Shown here in pieces: positions 34,750-44,041 of a stretch of DNA of 64,000 nt. The DNA is from Phycisphaeraceae bacterium. GTDB lineage: Bacteria; Planctomycetota; Phycisphaerae; Phycisphaerales; Phycisphaeraceae. The notes under the pieces were generated by a model. The model saw only the letters and a list, made by a program, of their open reading frames with translations, searched no databases and was not told the origin of the DNA. A program made the position numbers and the translations under genes. Numbering within the stretch: the first letter of the stretch is position 1; the number at the start of each line of letters is the position of its first letter. The stretch spans positions 1-64,000 of the forward strand of contig JAFIFY010000093.1 of the NCBI GenBank assembly GCA_020831765.1, read 5' to 3'.

Positions 34750-35667
34750 ATGATGCCCGTGGGCCCACCGATAGCATTCGCCCCCAGAACCCTCGCGATC
34801 GTGGGCACGGGATTGCTGGGTACCAGCCTGGGCCTGGCGCTGGGTCGATTGGAACCGGGCATCCATCGAATCGGGATCGGTCGGCGACTGGAGCCATTGA
34901 AGGTCGCCCATCAGCGTCAAGCCATCGATGAATTCAACACGGACCTGGCCGGGGCGCTTGCCGCGGATTGGATCGTCCTGGCCATGCCGTTGGCTTCGAC
35001 CGGTCGGGTGCTCTGCGATCTGGCGCGGGGCCTGGAAGCCGGCACCCGAAGCGGGCCGGGTCTGGTGGTGATGGACCTCGGATCGACCAAACGCGATGTG
35101 CTGCTTCAGGCCGACCGTTGGCTCGGGGAACTTGCCGGTGTTTATTTTGTCGGCTGCCATCCCATGGCCGGCGGTGAGCGACAGGGACCGGAGGCCGCCG
35201 ATGGAATGCTGTTTGCCGGCAAGCCGCTGATCATCACTCCGAACGCATCAACGGATGCGAGGGCCAAAGCGGAGGTCGTTCGCTTCTGGGAAGCGCTTGG
35301 AATGAGAACTCTGGAGATGGATGCGGCCGAACATGATGAGCTGGTGGCGAGGGTGAGTCATCTGCCCCACATTGCGGCGGCGGCGGTGGCCGGGCTTGCC
35401 GATTTTGGCCGCGCGGCCGAAGTGGCCTCGACCGGCTTTGCCGATATGACCCGCCTTGCGATGGGGGACAGTCGAATCTGGACTGAGATTCTGCTGAGCA
35501 ACCGTGACAAGGTCCTGGAAGCGATCGAGGCCGTGAACCATTCGATCGAAGGCTTGCGGGAGGCATTGGAGAACGGCAATGCCGGGGAGGTGTCTCGCTG
35601 GCTGGACGAGGCTCGTTCAGTCCGACAGGCGTTCGATGGACTCCGGGGCGGAGGCCAATCAGCGTGA
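34750..35667 (+). CDS. tyrA: Prephenate/arogenate dehydrogenase
   Basis: The 305-residue NAD(P)-dependent enzyme of tyrosine synthesis begins TLAIVGTGLLGTSLGLALG (GxGxxG). LVVMDLGSTKRDVL and FVGCHPMAGGERQGPEAAD with the conserved catalytic-region His follow. The helical C-terminal domain has HDELVARVSHLPHIAAAAVAGL and STGFADMTRLAMGDSRIWTEILLSN, diagnostic of TyrA proteins. There is no chorismate mutase or ACT domain, so it is the simple form. The stop overlaps the proC start (GTGA), so the two genes are coupled. Confidence 0.92.
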   Translation: MMPVGPPIAFAPRTLAIVGTGLLGTSLGLALGRLEPGIHRIGIGRRLEPLKVAHQRQAIDEFNTDLAGALAADWIVLAMPLASTGRVLCDLARGLEAGTRSGPGLVVMDLGSTKRDVLLQADRWLGELAGVYFVGCHPMAGGERQGPEAADGMLFAGKPLIITPNASTDARAKAEVVRFWEALGMRTLEMDAAEHDELVARVSHLPHIAAAAVAGLADFGRAAEVASTGFADMTRLAMGDSRIWTEILLSNRDKVLEAIEAVNHSIEGLREALENGNAGEVSRWLDEARSVRQAFDGLRGGGQSA

Positions 35668-36467
35668 GTATTCAACTGGCATTCGCGGGTTTCGGCAACA
35701 TGGCCGAGGCGATCGCCTTGGGCGCCATCAACGGCGGTGTCCGCACCGGGAACGATATCGCCGCGTTCGACCCATCGGCCGAGCGGCAATCGGTCATGAG
35801 CCGTATGGGCATTCGCGTGATGGATGAGCCAGCGAGATTGCTCGAAGCCCAGGGCCTTCTGGTTCTGGCCATCAAGCCTCAGGTGTTCGATGAACTGGAC
35901 GGATTGCTGTCTGCGGTGGGTCCGGATGGCCCCTGCGTGGTATCGATCATGGCCGGCATCACGCTGGGTCGCCTTCGCCAGAGAAGTGGAAAGGGTGCGA
36001 GGTTGGTTCGGGTCATGCCCAACACGCCGCTTCTGGTGGGTGCGGGCATGTCGGCGATCAGCGCTGCGGACAGCGCGACTTCCTCGGATATCGGGCAAGT
36101 CCGGCGGCTGTTCGAGGCGGCGGGCCGGGTCATCGAGATCGATGAGAACCTGATGGATGCGGTCACCGCCGTCAGTGGTTCGGGACCGGCTTATCTGTTC
36201 TATCTCGCCCAAGCCATGCTCCGGGCCGCGTCGGAACTGGGCTTGAGCCCTGATCAGGCCAGGTTGCTGGTCGATCAGACGTTGCTCGGTGCTTCGCGCA
36301 TGCTTGAGCGCAGCGAGGATTCCCCGGAGGTATTGCGACAGAGGGTCACGAGCAAAGGCGGCACCACGCAGGCGGCAACCACGAAACTGGATGAGTCGGA
36401 TGTGGCCGGCATCTGGGTGTCGGCGATCAAGGCGGCCGCGCAGCGCTCGAAAGAGCTGGCGGTGTAG
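35664..36467 (+). CDS. proC: Pyrroline-5-carboxylate reductase
   Basis: The 267-residue enzyme makes the last step of proline synthesis. The GTG start overlaps tyrA. Motifs are LAFAGFGNMAEAIALG (Rossmann loop), VLAIKPQVFDEL, VRVMPNTPLLVGAGMSAI and the C-terminal VTAVSGSGPAYLFYLAQAM...TSKGGTTQAA signature. Coupling of proC to tyrA links two unrelated amino acid pathways that both use NAD(P)H. Confidence 0.95.
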   Translation: MSIQLAFAGFGNMAEAIALGAINGGVRTGNDIAAFDPSAERQSVMSRMGIRVMDEPARLLEAQGLLVLAIKPQVFDELDGLLSAVGPDGPCVVSIMAGITLGRLRQRSGKGARLVRVMPNTPLLVGAGMSAISAADSATSSDIGQVRRLFEAAGRVIEIDENLMDAVTAVSGSGPAYLFYLAQAMLRAASELGLSPDQARLLVDQTLLGASRMLERSEDSPEVLRQRVTSKGGTTQAATTKLDESDVAGIWVSAIKAAAQRSKELAV

Positions 36468-36570
36468 AATGCGGGCGGATTCCGGTCGGGCCGGCTACGC
36501 GCAACGTTGAGGCGATGGATCGCCCAAGCCGCCCACAAGCCACCGGGACCGGGTCAATGAGGAGCGCACA

Positions 36571-37086
36571 ATGTCAGGTTCGCCCATGGTTCGAGGATTC
36601 ACGCACTTCGCGCTTTTTCTGTGCCGCCTGTCACTGGGCGGCATGTTCGCCCTGGCGGGTTTCAAGAAGCTCTGGCCGGAGAAGGGCATCTACGGCTATG
36701 ACTTTTCCGGTTTCTTCAAGCAGCTCTGGAATCAGGTCGTGGGCTTTGCCAACGATGTCGTGATCCCCAATGTGCCGCCCTGGATGCCCGACAATCTGGC
36801 CATGATCTATGGACGCAGTCTGCCGTTCGTTGAACTGGTCGCCGGCGGTCTGCTGGCTATCGGTTTTCTGACGCGTATCAATGCTTTCCTGATCACGCTG
36901 ATGTTGACCAGCTTTCTGATCGCGTTGGGGATCAACTTCTGGCCCGAGGCCGGCCCACCGTTCGATTTCAACCTGGTGCTGGTGACCCTGGCGTTTCTGC
37001 TGGTATTCACCGGGGCGGGTGCTGTCTCGATTGATCGTCTGATCTTCGGCGGACGCGGCGATGACGATCTTGAAGACGATGATTAG
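36571..37086 (+). CDS. DoxX-family membrane protein
   Basis: The 171-residue protein has about four transmembrane helices: LFLCRLSLGGMFALAGFKKL, LPFVELVAGGLLAIGFLTRI, AFLITLMLTSFLIALGINF and LVLVTLAFLLVFTGAGAVS. The RLxxGxxFxxxGxxKL start and FVELxxGxxLxxGxxTR motif are typical of DoxX. It ends in an acidic tail (GDDDLEDDD). Family members act in quinone-linked or thiol redox functions. GAGGAG precedes the ATG. It is convergent with a thioredoxin-like gene, which is compatible with but does not prove a redox partnership. Confidence 0.85.
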   Translation: MSGSPMVRGFTHFALFLCRLSLGGMFALAGFKKLWPEKGIYGYDFSGFFKQLWNQVVGFANDVVIPNVPPWMPDNLAMIYGRSLPFVELVAGGLLAIGFLTRINAFLITLMLTSFLIALGINFWPEAGPPFDFNLVLVTLAFLLVFTGAGAVSIDRLIFGGRGDDDLEDDD

Positions 37087-37133
37087 CCGTTGGTCGCATG
37101 GTGTTCAGAAAGCCGCGCCCGGCGGGAAACGGA

Positions 37134-37673
37134 CTATTCCACGATCGCCAGGAGCCATTTTTGAAGTTCTGAAGCGCCCATGAAGCCGGCGTGCCGGTTC
37201 AGTTCCTGGCCGTCGGGTGAAATGATCACCCAGGCCGGAATCGCGCTGATGGCGAACCGACCGCCAAGCTCGCCGAAATCGGCATGGTCAGGCGTCAGCC
37301 GGAGGCCGACGAAGTGTTCATGGATCACAGCGCGTACCCCCTCATCCGGCCAGGTCCGCGCATCCATCAGGCGACAGGGCGGGCAGCGTCGCGAATCGGT
37401 CCAGAGCACCAGGATTGGCTTGTCGGTTTGTTGGGCGGCCTCGGTTGCTTCAGACCACCGGTCAGCCCAGCCTTCGGCGGCCGCTTCGGCCAATTGTGGA
37501 GCCCGGATCAGGTCGGCGACCGGCTGACGAACCAGCAGGAACACCACCAGGGCGGCCAGGGCAATGAGCATCCACCGTGACCGGAAAAAGCAGCGACCAC
37601 GGCTATCGCAGCCCGATCGCCCGGCCGGATCATCCTCACCGGGCTCGTGATTCTTCATTTCCGTCTGGCTCAA
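37134..37673 (-). CDS. Membrane-anchored thioredoxin-like protein
   Basis: The 179-residue protein has a short cytosolic N-terminus, one transmembrane helix (WMLIALAALVVFLLV), a linker and a thioredoxin-fold domain facing outward. The active site is SRRCPPCRLMDARTW (CPPC), and IPAWVIISPDG carries the cis-Pro loop. It is of the thioredoxin_7/DsbD-C type. The TTG start at 37673 follows GGAG by 8 nt; an ATG at 37658 is the alternative. The likely role is reduction of disulfides outside the membrane. Confidence 0.8.
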   Translation of the reverse strand: MSQTEMKNHEPGEDDPAGRSGCDSRGRCFFRSRWMLIALAALVVFLLVRQPVADLIRAPQLAEAAAEGWADRWSEATEAAQQTDKPILVLWTDSRRCPPCRLMDARTWPDEGVRAVIHEHFVGLRLTPDHADFGELGGRFAISAIPAWVIISPDGQELNRHAGFMGASELQKWLLAIVE

Positions 37674-38022
37674 GACTGATTCTCCAGTTTCGCATCAAGC
37701 GTCGGCATCGTTATCGGTCCACCTTCCCTGAGGAGGATTCTAGGACAATCGTGGTCGGCAAACGCCGTGCGGAATATCGACACGAGTGCGTGGCGGCTCC
37801 GGCCGGTAGGTACCCATTTCGCCCACGAATCACGACACGCACACGGTCGTTTGGATGATTTCGGTCCGGGGCGCGATACTCAAGACGGCTGCGTGCCCGG
37901 TCGATGGCATGAGATGGAGTCGCCGATTTTTGGCGAAGGTTCTCGTGATCAGGCACGGAATCCGTGGCCGGAGGGAGGCATGGGCCGGTGCCGCCGGCAT
38001 CACGGCTCGGGGATGAACAGGG
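37674..38022. other. Intergenic region upstream of the HD-GYP gene
   Basis: The 349 nt separate divergent genes. Short open frames exist but none has a ribosome site together with recognisable protein features. No RNA gene or clear promoter was found. Confidence 0.4.
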
Positions 38023-39429
38023 ATGAAGCAGGTTCGCATCGCTGAACTTCAACCGGGTATGGTTCTGGATCTGCCCATGTATTCACCATGGGGCCAGAAG
38101 CTGCTCGATGCCGGTGTCAAGTTGACTCAATCGCACATCGCCACACTGCGGCGCGCCAATACCAGCGAAATCTTCATGGCTCGGTGTCCCCAGGAACTTG
38201 AGGAGGCGGGGATGCTTCGCCGGGTGGACCGACGTTCGCTCAAGGCCGGGCAGCGGTCCGACCTTCGGTTGGTCAACGGCACGGGACAGGTGCTTGTGGA
38301 GCCGGGTGAAGAGATCGAAGAGCATCACATCGAAGCCATGGCCGTCGATCAACGCGTTTATGGGGAAGACCGCGCGACCGGAACCGACGACCTGACGCGC
38401 CGGCGAAATTACCCCGGGCGCTTGAAGCTCACCAATCCGCGGGACATGGTGGTGGAACTGGAGCGTAGCTTGCCGCTCTCGGCTCGACGAGCCCCCGCCC
38501 ATGCGCATCCGATGGAGATGCGCAAGGAGTCCATCGCTTCTCCCTGGCCGGACCGCCAAGGCCTGGTGGCCTTTCGTCAGGGGCATATCTGGGCGGTTCG
38601 AAGGCTTTATGCCCGGATCGAAGCCGGACGTTGCGTGCCCATCGAGTGTCTCGGCGCCATCGTCGATGAGCTGTTGGATGTGCTCGGTGAGTTTCCGCGT
38701 CGCTTCTGCCAGTTGGGCATCCGCTTCCGCCATGAGCATGACCATTTGCCGGATCATGCCTTCGCCGCCGCCGTCCTGGCCATGGCCGCCGCCAGGCAGA
38801 TGAACTGGGATGAGCAGTCCATCCGGGCTGTTGGACTGGCGGCCCTGACCATGGACCTTGGCATGCTGCGCGTTCCGCGTCGCATCCACCATGGCGGGAC
38901 GGAACTGGACACGATGGATATCCGGCGAATTCATGAGCACCCGCTGGAAAGCATCGAGATGCTTCAACAGGTGTTGACCGTCCCCCCGATCGTCAAGCTG
39001 GCGGTGTATCAGCACCACGAGCGCGAGGATGCCAGCGGCTACCCGATGAAACGGCACACCGAATCCATCTGCGATCTTGCCCGCCTGCTGGCGGTGGCCG
39101 ATGCATTCACCGCCATGACCGAACGACGAAGCCATCGCGAGGCCAGGCAGCCCTACGCGGCCATGCGGGAAATCCTCGACGGCGCGACACGGGGCGAGTA
39201 TTGGAAGCCGGCGATCAAGGCGATGATCCAGGCAGCGGGGCTGTTTCCCGTTGGTTCCCGCGTCAGGCTTTCCGACGGTCGGGCCGCCTCGGTGGTCGCC
39301 GCCAATGCGCAGCGTATCGACAAACCCGTCGTGGAAATCAAGCGTGAAGACCCTGATGCCGAGCCCGTGCTGATCGATCTTTCAGATCCTGACCACCATC
39401 AGGTCAGTGTCGCTGAGGCCCTGAACTGA
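38023..39429 (+). CDS. HD-GYP-like signalling protein with altered HD motif
   Basis: The 468-residue protein has an N-terminal DUF3391-like segment (MKQVRIAELQPGMVLDLPMYSPWGQKLLDAGVKL). The HD-GYP domain lies at about 205-400 and keeps the first His (PDHAFAAAVLAMA), HEHPLES, QHHEREDASGYP (HH 331-332, GYP 339-341) and VADAFTAMTERRSHR. The central HD pair is changed to Met277-Asp278 (LTMDLGMLRVP instead of LLHDIGK), which removes a metal ligand. HD-GYP proteins hydrolyse cyclic di-GMP; this one may be inactive and act as a sensor. The C-terminus adds a short beta domain. Confidence 0.85.
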   Translation: MKQVRIAELQPGMVLDLPMYSPWGQKLLDAGVKLTQSHIATLRRANTSEIFMARCPQELEEAGMLRRVDRRSLKAGQRSDLRLVNGTGQVLVEPGEEIEEHHIEAMAVDQRVYGEDRATGTDDLTRRRNYPGRLKLTNPRDMVVELERSLPLSARRAPAHAHPMEMRKESIASPWPDRQGLVAFRQGHIWAVRRLYARIEAGRCVPIECLGAIVDELLDVLGEFPRRFCQLGIRFRHEHDHLPDHAFAAAVLAMAAARQMNWDEQSIRAVGLAALTMDLGMLRVPRRIHHGGTELDTMDIRRIHEHPLESIEMLQQVLTVPPIVKLAVYQHHEREDASGYPMKRHTESICDLARLLAVADAFTAMTERRSHREARQPYAAMREILDGATRGEYWKPAIKAMIQAAGLFPVGSRVRLSDGRAASVVAANAQRIDKPVVEIKREDPDAEPVLIDLSDPDHHQVSVAEALN

Positions 39430-39515
39430 ACAATCGCACGCATCAGGTGCGGGCCGCTTGTCCATCGCGCCGACCGGTGAAATTCGTTCGAATTCACCGC
39501 CAGATGTCCCGGGAA

Positions 39516-41072
39516 TCACCGCGTATTCGTGATCGCTTCCAAGCGGATGCTGTCTTCCGTGTGTCGAATGGTGTAGCGATATCGGCCATCAACCGTGGCA
39601 TGCGTTGAGCCGTCGGCAAGGCCCGCCAGCTCCGCGGCAAGCGTTGTGCCCTGGATGAGGATGATCGATGCTCCCCCTTCCAGATCGCCTGGCCGGCGGA
39701 CTTCAAAATGAATCGATGCCTCGCCGTTGACCCGGGCCGCGCCGGTGACGGTGAGAAGCGGGGTCGGGCCTGATCGGGAAACACGAAAAACCACCGGGCC
39801 GTGGTGGGTCAGGTCTCCCTTGATTGCGGCATTGCCGCGCGATTGGAAAAGCTCCAGCGTTCCGCGACTTTCCACGTCGGCCGTGATGTCACCGGCCATG
39901 TTGAACGTCGCCCCTTCGTCGATATGCACCCCCTCGCTTGCCAGCACCCGGGTATCGCGCACGAACCAGGCCCGCGCCCCGCCTCGCAGTTCGATCCGCT
40001 GAAGGCTCTGGGCCGAAGCCCCGCTCATCAGCAGCGATGCGCCATCGTGGACTTGGATGGTCAGGTACGGCCCGGCGCCTCGTCGGACGCGATGACCGGC
40101 GCCAGGATCGGTATACATCCGCAACATACCGGCCTTGACTTCAAAGACCGAGCCGGGCATGTAGACCTGGTCACCTTCGAGGCTCAGCATCGCCGGGCCG
40201 CGCTTGGTGATGGTCTTGTTTTCATTAAGGGTTCCGAACGTTCCGATGCTGGTGAATTCGCCGGCATCACTGAAGCCCAGGGCGTCGCGGCGACGGCCGA
40301 TATGGGTGAGGTGCGCTTGCGTGTCAATGATCCCGCTGTCGAAAAAATCAATCGATGCCGGATAGACCTGCGAGCGGCTCCGCACGTGCCAGACGCTGCC
40401 CGGCTGATGTTCAAAGACGATGTGGCCGTTGGGATAGGTGCCTCCGCGACCGTCGGGCCGCGTGTTGAACGGCAGGCTTTGGCTGTGGTGGGTGATCAGC
40501 GTTGCGCCACCAAGCCGGATCGTGCCCATGCCATCCGGCCGTGTCCCATCTTCGGCGCGATCAGCGACAAAGCCTGGATCAAGCTCAAGCGTCCCGGTTC
40601 CATCGCCGTGGACCCAGAGCTGGCGGGTGTAGAGATTGCCCGCCATGACGAAGTTCACCCTCGCTTCCGGCTCGACGGTGAAGCGCCCACCGTCGGTCAG
40701 GACCAGCTTGGGAATGCCAAGGGTCGCATCACCCTGCCAGAATCCCCGGAAGCGGATGTGGGTCTGGTCGCCGCGCACGCCGATGATGTGGCTGGACCAG
40801 TGGTCATGGGGCTTGATGTGGGCTTTGAGAATCGCCTCCCGGCCGCCGGCAAAGTGGAGGCCGCGCTCGAAGATGGCCGGGTCATAACGTTGCAGCCGCC
40901 CTTTATGGATGATCTGGCCGATCAGGGCGGGATCATCGCGGTAAAGCAGAAAGTCGCCCACCGTCAGGTCCTGCTTGATGATCTTGCGTGCCTCGGATCG
41001 GTCGGCGGGCGAGCCCGTCACGCAGCCGCCAGCCATCAGCGTCAGAAGCGCAAGCGAAATTATCCGTTTCAA
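39516..41072 (-). CDS. Secreted lipoprotein with beta-helix-like repeats
   Basis: The 518-residue protein starts MKRIISLALLTLMAGGCVTG, a signal peptide with a clear lipobox (MAGGC). The rest is beta-rich with recurring short Gly/Asp strands (for example RLGGATLITHHSQ, GASLLMSGASAQSLQRIELRGGARAW, GTLELFQSRGNAAIKGDLTHHGPVVFRVS, AARVNGEASIHFEVRRPGDLE). The latter half resembles autotransporter-type beta-strand repeats. No catalytic motif was recognised. It would be an outward-facing lipoprotein of unknown function. It is followed on the same strand, 56 nt upstream, by an oxidoreductase gene. Confidence 0.6.
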   Translation of the reverse strand: MKRIISLALLTLMAGGCVTGSPADRSEARKIIKQDLTVGDFLLYRDDPALIGQIIHKGRLQRYDPAIFERGLHFAGGREAILKAHIKPHDHWSSHIIGVRGDQTHIRFRGFWQGDATLGIPKLVLTDGGRFTVEPEARVNFVMAGNLYTRQLWVHGDGTGTLELDPGFVADRAEDGTRPDGMGTIRLGGATLITHHSQSLPFNTRPDGRGGTYPNGHIVFEHQPGSVWHVRSRSQVYPASIDFFDSGIIDTQAHLTHIGRRRDALGFSDAGEFTSIGTFGTLNENKTITKRGPAMLSLEGDQVYMPGSVFEVKAGMLRMYTDPGAGHRVRRGAGPYLTIQVHDGASLLMSGASAQSLQRIELRGGARAWFVRDTRVLASEGVHIDEGATFNMAGDITADVESRGTLELFQSRGNAAIKGDLTHHGPVVFRVSRSGPTPLLTVTGAARVNGEASIHFEVRRPGDLEGGASIILIQGTTLAAELAGLADGSTHATVDGRYRYTIRHTEDSIRLEAITNTR

Positions 41073-41128
41073 GACGGCTTCCTTTCATCGATGCATGTCC
41101 GAAGCCGGCGACCCACGTCGCCGTTGGA

Positions 41129-42196
41129 TCACTTGAGGCTGACTTCCTTACCGGTGGCCGCCGATTCGTAGATCGCCGACAGAATTCCGATCATGTGTAC
41201 GCCCTGCTCGGGAACGAAATCCGGCTTGGCCCTGCCCATGAGCACATCGACGAAGTGGTGGAGATTGGCCGCGTGTCCACCGAGCTTTTCCTTGGGCAGG
41301 ACCGGCGCGACATCCAGCAGCGCACCCGATTCTTCGCCGTAGATTTCCATCGGCCCGCCGCCGAGCTTGCAGCCGGCCTTGGTGCCGCGCAGCTCGACGA
41401 AGCTCATCTCCTTGCCGATGTTCGATGCCCAACTGAATTCGATCTGAAGCGAGGCGCCGTTCTCGAACTTGATGAAGCCGATGGCCAGGTCTTCCACATC
41501 GAACGTGCCGTCGGCCTGCTTCTCGCCGAAGCTTGAGTGAATGGACTCGGAGATATCACTCTCGGCGAATTTCGTGTACGTCGATCCGGTGACGGCCACC
41601 GGCTTGGGACTGCCCATCAGCCACATGGCCAGGTCGATCATGTGTACGCCCAGATCAATCAGCGGACCGCCGCCCGAGAGCGCCTTGGTGGTGAACCAGC
41701 CTCCCTTGCCGGGAATGCCGCGCCGGCGAATCCAGCCACAGCGGCCGGTATAAACTTCACCCATCTTGCCCTCGCCGATCAGACGCTTGATGTACCGGGC
41801 ATCGGGCCGGAACCGATTATTGCGCATCACCATCAGCGTCTTGCCGCTGGCCTTGGCCGCATCGGCCATCTTGCGGGCCTCGGCGGCGTTGACCGCATCG
41901 GGCTTCTCGCAGAAGACATGCTTACCGGCCTCCAGCGCGGCGATGGCGATCTCGCTGTGATAGACATTGGGCGTGCAGATATCCACGACATCAACCTCCT
42001 TGAGCTTGATGATGTCGCGATAGTCCTCGCTGAGCGTCTTCATGCCCCAGAGTTCCTTGGCCGGCTTGAGCTTCTCGGGGTTGGTGTCGCATCCGGCGAC
42101 GATCTGAACATTGGGGTGGTCCAGCCAGGGCTGAGCGTGCGCGGCCTTCCAGATGCCGCCAAGACCGATGCCGGCGATATTGAAACTGTCCTTCAT
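41129..42196 (-). CDS. Gfo/Idh/MocA family oxidoreductase
   Basis: The 355-residue protein begins FNIAGIGLGGIWKAAHAQPW (Rossmann). VDVVDICTPNVYHSEIAIAALEAGKHVFCEKPDAVNAAEARKM carries the canonical EKP, and GGWFTTKALSGGGPLIDLGVHMIDLAMWLMG carries the catalytic-site Asp and His (DLGVHMIDLA). These match bacterial sugar dehydrogenases of the family. The substrate is not known. The gene is divergent from the CE15 esterase, an association often seen in plant-polysaccharide loci (inference). Confidence 0.88.
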   Translation of the reverse strand: MKDSFNIAGIGLGGIWKAAHAQPWLDHPNVQIVAGCDTNPEKLKPAKELWGMKTLSEDYRDIIKLKEVDVVDICTPNVYHSEIAIAALEAGKHVFCEKPDAVNAAEARKMADAAKASGKTLMVMRNNRFRPDARYIKRLIGEGKMGEVYTGRCGWIRRRGIPGKGGWFTTKALSGGGPLIDLGVHMIDLAMWLMGSPKPVAVTGSTYTKFAESDISESIHSSFGEKQADGTFDVEDLAIGFIKFENGASLQIEFSWASNIGKEMSFVELRGTKAGCKLGGGPMEIYGEESGALLDVAPVLPKEKLGGHAANLHHFVDVLMGRAKPDFVPEQGVHMIGILSAIYESAATGKEVSLK

Positions 42197-42432
42197 GTTG
42201 CGTAATCCTCGGTATGATTGGGAAGTAAAGGGTGGCGTGGATTGTCGCCCGTTCCGATCAGGACTTCAAGTTGCGGGGATTTCGGGGCGGAAAAGCCGAT
42301 CATGAGCGGAATCGAGTCAAGGGGGAGGGCACGCCACATGGCCGGATGGCGGGGCATCGGGGCCGCCGCGAAGCGAACGCGGGATCGAACGTGCATCATC
42401 AAAGACCGTTTGCTGGTAGGGAAGGTATCGTG

Positions 42433-43749
42433 ATGCCCGTTGCGACAATGTCTCTGGCGACCGCTGGTTTCTGGCTGCTGGCCGTGCCATGGCTCGTCCT
42501 GGGTCTATCCCGGGATTCGCTGGATGATCTGGCGGTGAATCGGGCGGCTGAGATGCCGGTAGACTCAGCCTCAGCGGCGGGAGATCAGATGACCGTGGAT
42601 GGTGAACCCGAAGACGCGTTGCCGGAGTTGCTTCAGACGGCCGACGGCCGCGCGGTCCGCGATGTTCGAATGTGGGAGGAGGTCCGGCGGGGCGAGATTC
42701 TGGAACTTTTCGAGCGATGGGTTTACGGCCGATCACCGGATGCCCCGGATTCACTTGAAGTTGCGGACATCGAGATCGAAGAAGCCGCGCTCGATGGCGC
42801 GGCCACCCGAAAACACCTCCGGATCGCCGCTACGCTGGACGAGAAGACTTTCGCTTTCGAAGCTTGGGTCCTCATTCCCAACCAGCGTCCGGAATCCGGT
42901 CAGGTGCCCGCGATGCTGCTAATCAATAACCGTGGCGTGCGCCAGGCCGACCCGATGCGGCGGAACCGAAGTGGATTCTGGCCCGTCGAAGAAATCATCG
43001 AACGGGGATACGCGACCGCCGTATTCCAGACCCGAAGCGTTGACCCGGACCGGCCCGGCCACGAAGCAAGACAGGCCGGGGTGCGCGGCGTGTTTTCGGG
43101 GCCGGGTGATCCGGAATCCGACGGGTGGGCCACGCTGGCGGCATGGGCATGGGGAGCGCAGCGGGTGATGGACTACATGGAAAAAGAGCCGGCCATCGAC
43201 GCCAAACGCGTCGGCGTGATCGGCCATTCGCGCGGCGGTAAGGCCGCGCTACTGGCCGGTGCGCTGGACCAGCGATTCGCTCTTGTCGTGAGCAACAACT
43301 CCGGCTGTGGCGGTGCCGCGCTGAGCCGTCGGCGGGTCGGCGAGACCGTACGTGAAATCAACCGCCGGTTTCCCCACTGGTTCGCGGCGAATTTCAAGCG
43401 GTTCAATGATCGCGAAGAAGACCTGCCCGTGGACCAGCATCAACTCCTGGCCCTGATCGCCCCCCGGGGGCTTTATGTGGGCAGTGCCCGGGAGGATCAC
43501 TGGGCTGATCCTCAGGGTGAATTCCTCGGCCTGGCCCACGCCAGCCCCGCATGGAGGCTTTACGGCCTGTCTACTCTCGATCCTGAGCAGATGCCGCCCG
43601 TTGATGAGCCGGTCATCGAAGGCCGGACCGGGTACCACATCCGCTCGGGCGGCCACAACCTGACCGCATGGGACTGGACCAGATACCTGGATTTTGCCGA
43701 TCGGCTATGGGAAAAGCCCGCCAAGCCGCCACAGAAACCGCAAGAATGA
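42433..43749 (+). CDS. Exported glucuronoyl esterase-like protein (CE15 family)
   Basis: The 438-residue protein has a hydrophobic N-terminal export segment (LATAGFWLLAVPWLVLGL). The alpha/beta-hydrolase core shows RVGVIGHSRGGKAALLAGALD with nucleophile Ser266, VVSNNSGCGGAALSRRRVGE, INRRFPHWFA, DQHQLLALIAPRGLYVGSAREDHWADPQGEF and His408 in GGHNLTAWDW. This set is characteristic of CE15, whose members split the ester between glucuronoxylan and lignin. It would act in the periplasm or outside. ATG 42433 is used, with GTG 42430 next to it. The final codons run into a CCCCGGAA minisatellite. Confidence 0.88.
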   Translation: MPVATMSLATAGFWLLAVPWLVLGLSRDSLDDLAVNRAAEMPVDSASAAGDQMTVDGEPEDALPELLQTADGRAVRDVRMWEEVRRGEILELFERWVYGRSPDAPDSLEVADIEIEEAALDGAATRKHLRIAATLDEKTFAFEAWVLIPNQRPESGQVPAMLLINNRGVRQADPMRRNRSGFWPVEEIIERGYATAVFQTRSVDPDRPGHEARQAGVRGVFSGPGDPESDGWATLAAWAWGAQRVMDYMEKEPAIDAKRVGVIGHSRGGKAALLAGALDQRFALVVSNNSGCGGAALSRRRVGETVREINRRFPHWFAANFKRFNDREEDLPVDQHQLLALIAPRGLYVGSAREDHWADPQGEFLGLAHASPAWRLYGLSTLDPEQMPPVDEPVIEGRTGYHIRSGGHNLTAWDWTRYLDFADRLWEKPAKPPQKPQE

Positions 43750-43830
43750 CCCACCCCCGGAATCAAACCCCGGAACCAAGCCCCGGAACCAAGCCCCGGA
43801 TTCCACCCCCGGAATCGTACGCTCGGAACC
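43744..43830. repeat. CCCCGGAA minisatellite, copy C
   Basis: About six units of 12-14 nt of the form CCCCGGAANCAAN on the plus strand begin at the stop codon of the CE15 gene and extend into the intergenic region. Confidence 0.6.
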
Positions 43831-43905
43831 GTACTCCCAGGAAGCTTGGGGTCGGGAGACAATGACAGCGCCCATGCCCGGAACGGCTGTCATTCGAGGG
43901 GAAAA

Positions 43906-43988
43906 TGGGGGCGGTTGGATTCGAACCAACGAAGGCATAAGCCAGCAGATTTACAGTCTGCCCCGTTTGGCCGCTTTGGTACGCCCCC
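43906..43988 (-). tRNA. tRNA-Tyr (GTA)
   Basis: An 83-nt class II tRNA. The acceptor stem is 5' GGGGGCG paired with CGCCCCC, with discriminator A. TA at positions 8-9, a D-arm with AAGCGGCCAAACGG, anticodon loop CTGTAAA (GTA is the complement of 43952-43954), a long variable arm and the T-arm GTTGG-TTCGAAT-CCAAC are all visible. CCA is not encoded. Confidence 0.95.
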
Positions 43989-44012
43989 TCGGTTCTCCGG
44001 GGAGAACGGGGT

Positions 44013-44041
44013 ACGATATCCGCTTGGAAGCGATCGATCAA
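44013..44041 (-). promoter_or_regulatory. Promoter of tRNA-Tyr
   Basis: On the minus strand TTGATC (complement of 44036-44041) and TATCGT (complement of 44013-44018) are separated by 17 nt. The start would lie about 17-20 nt upstream of the mature tRNA 5' end. Confidence 0.5.

Noticed and set aside
39801-41171. A 456-codon open frame on the plus strand
   Set aside because: It is antisense to the lipoprotein gene, which has a clear lipobox at its start.
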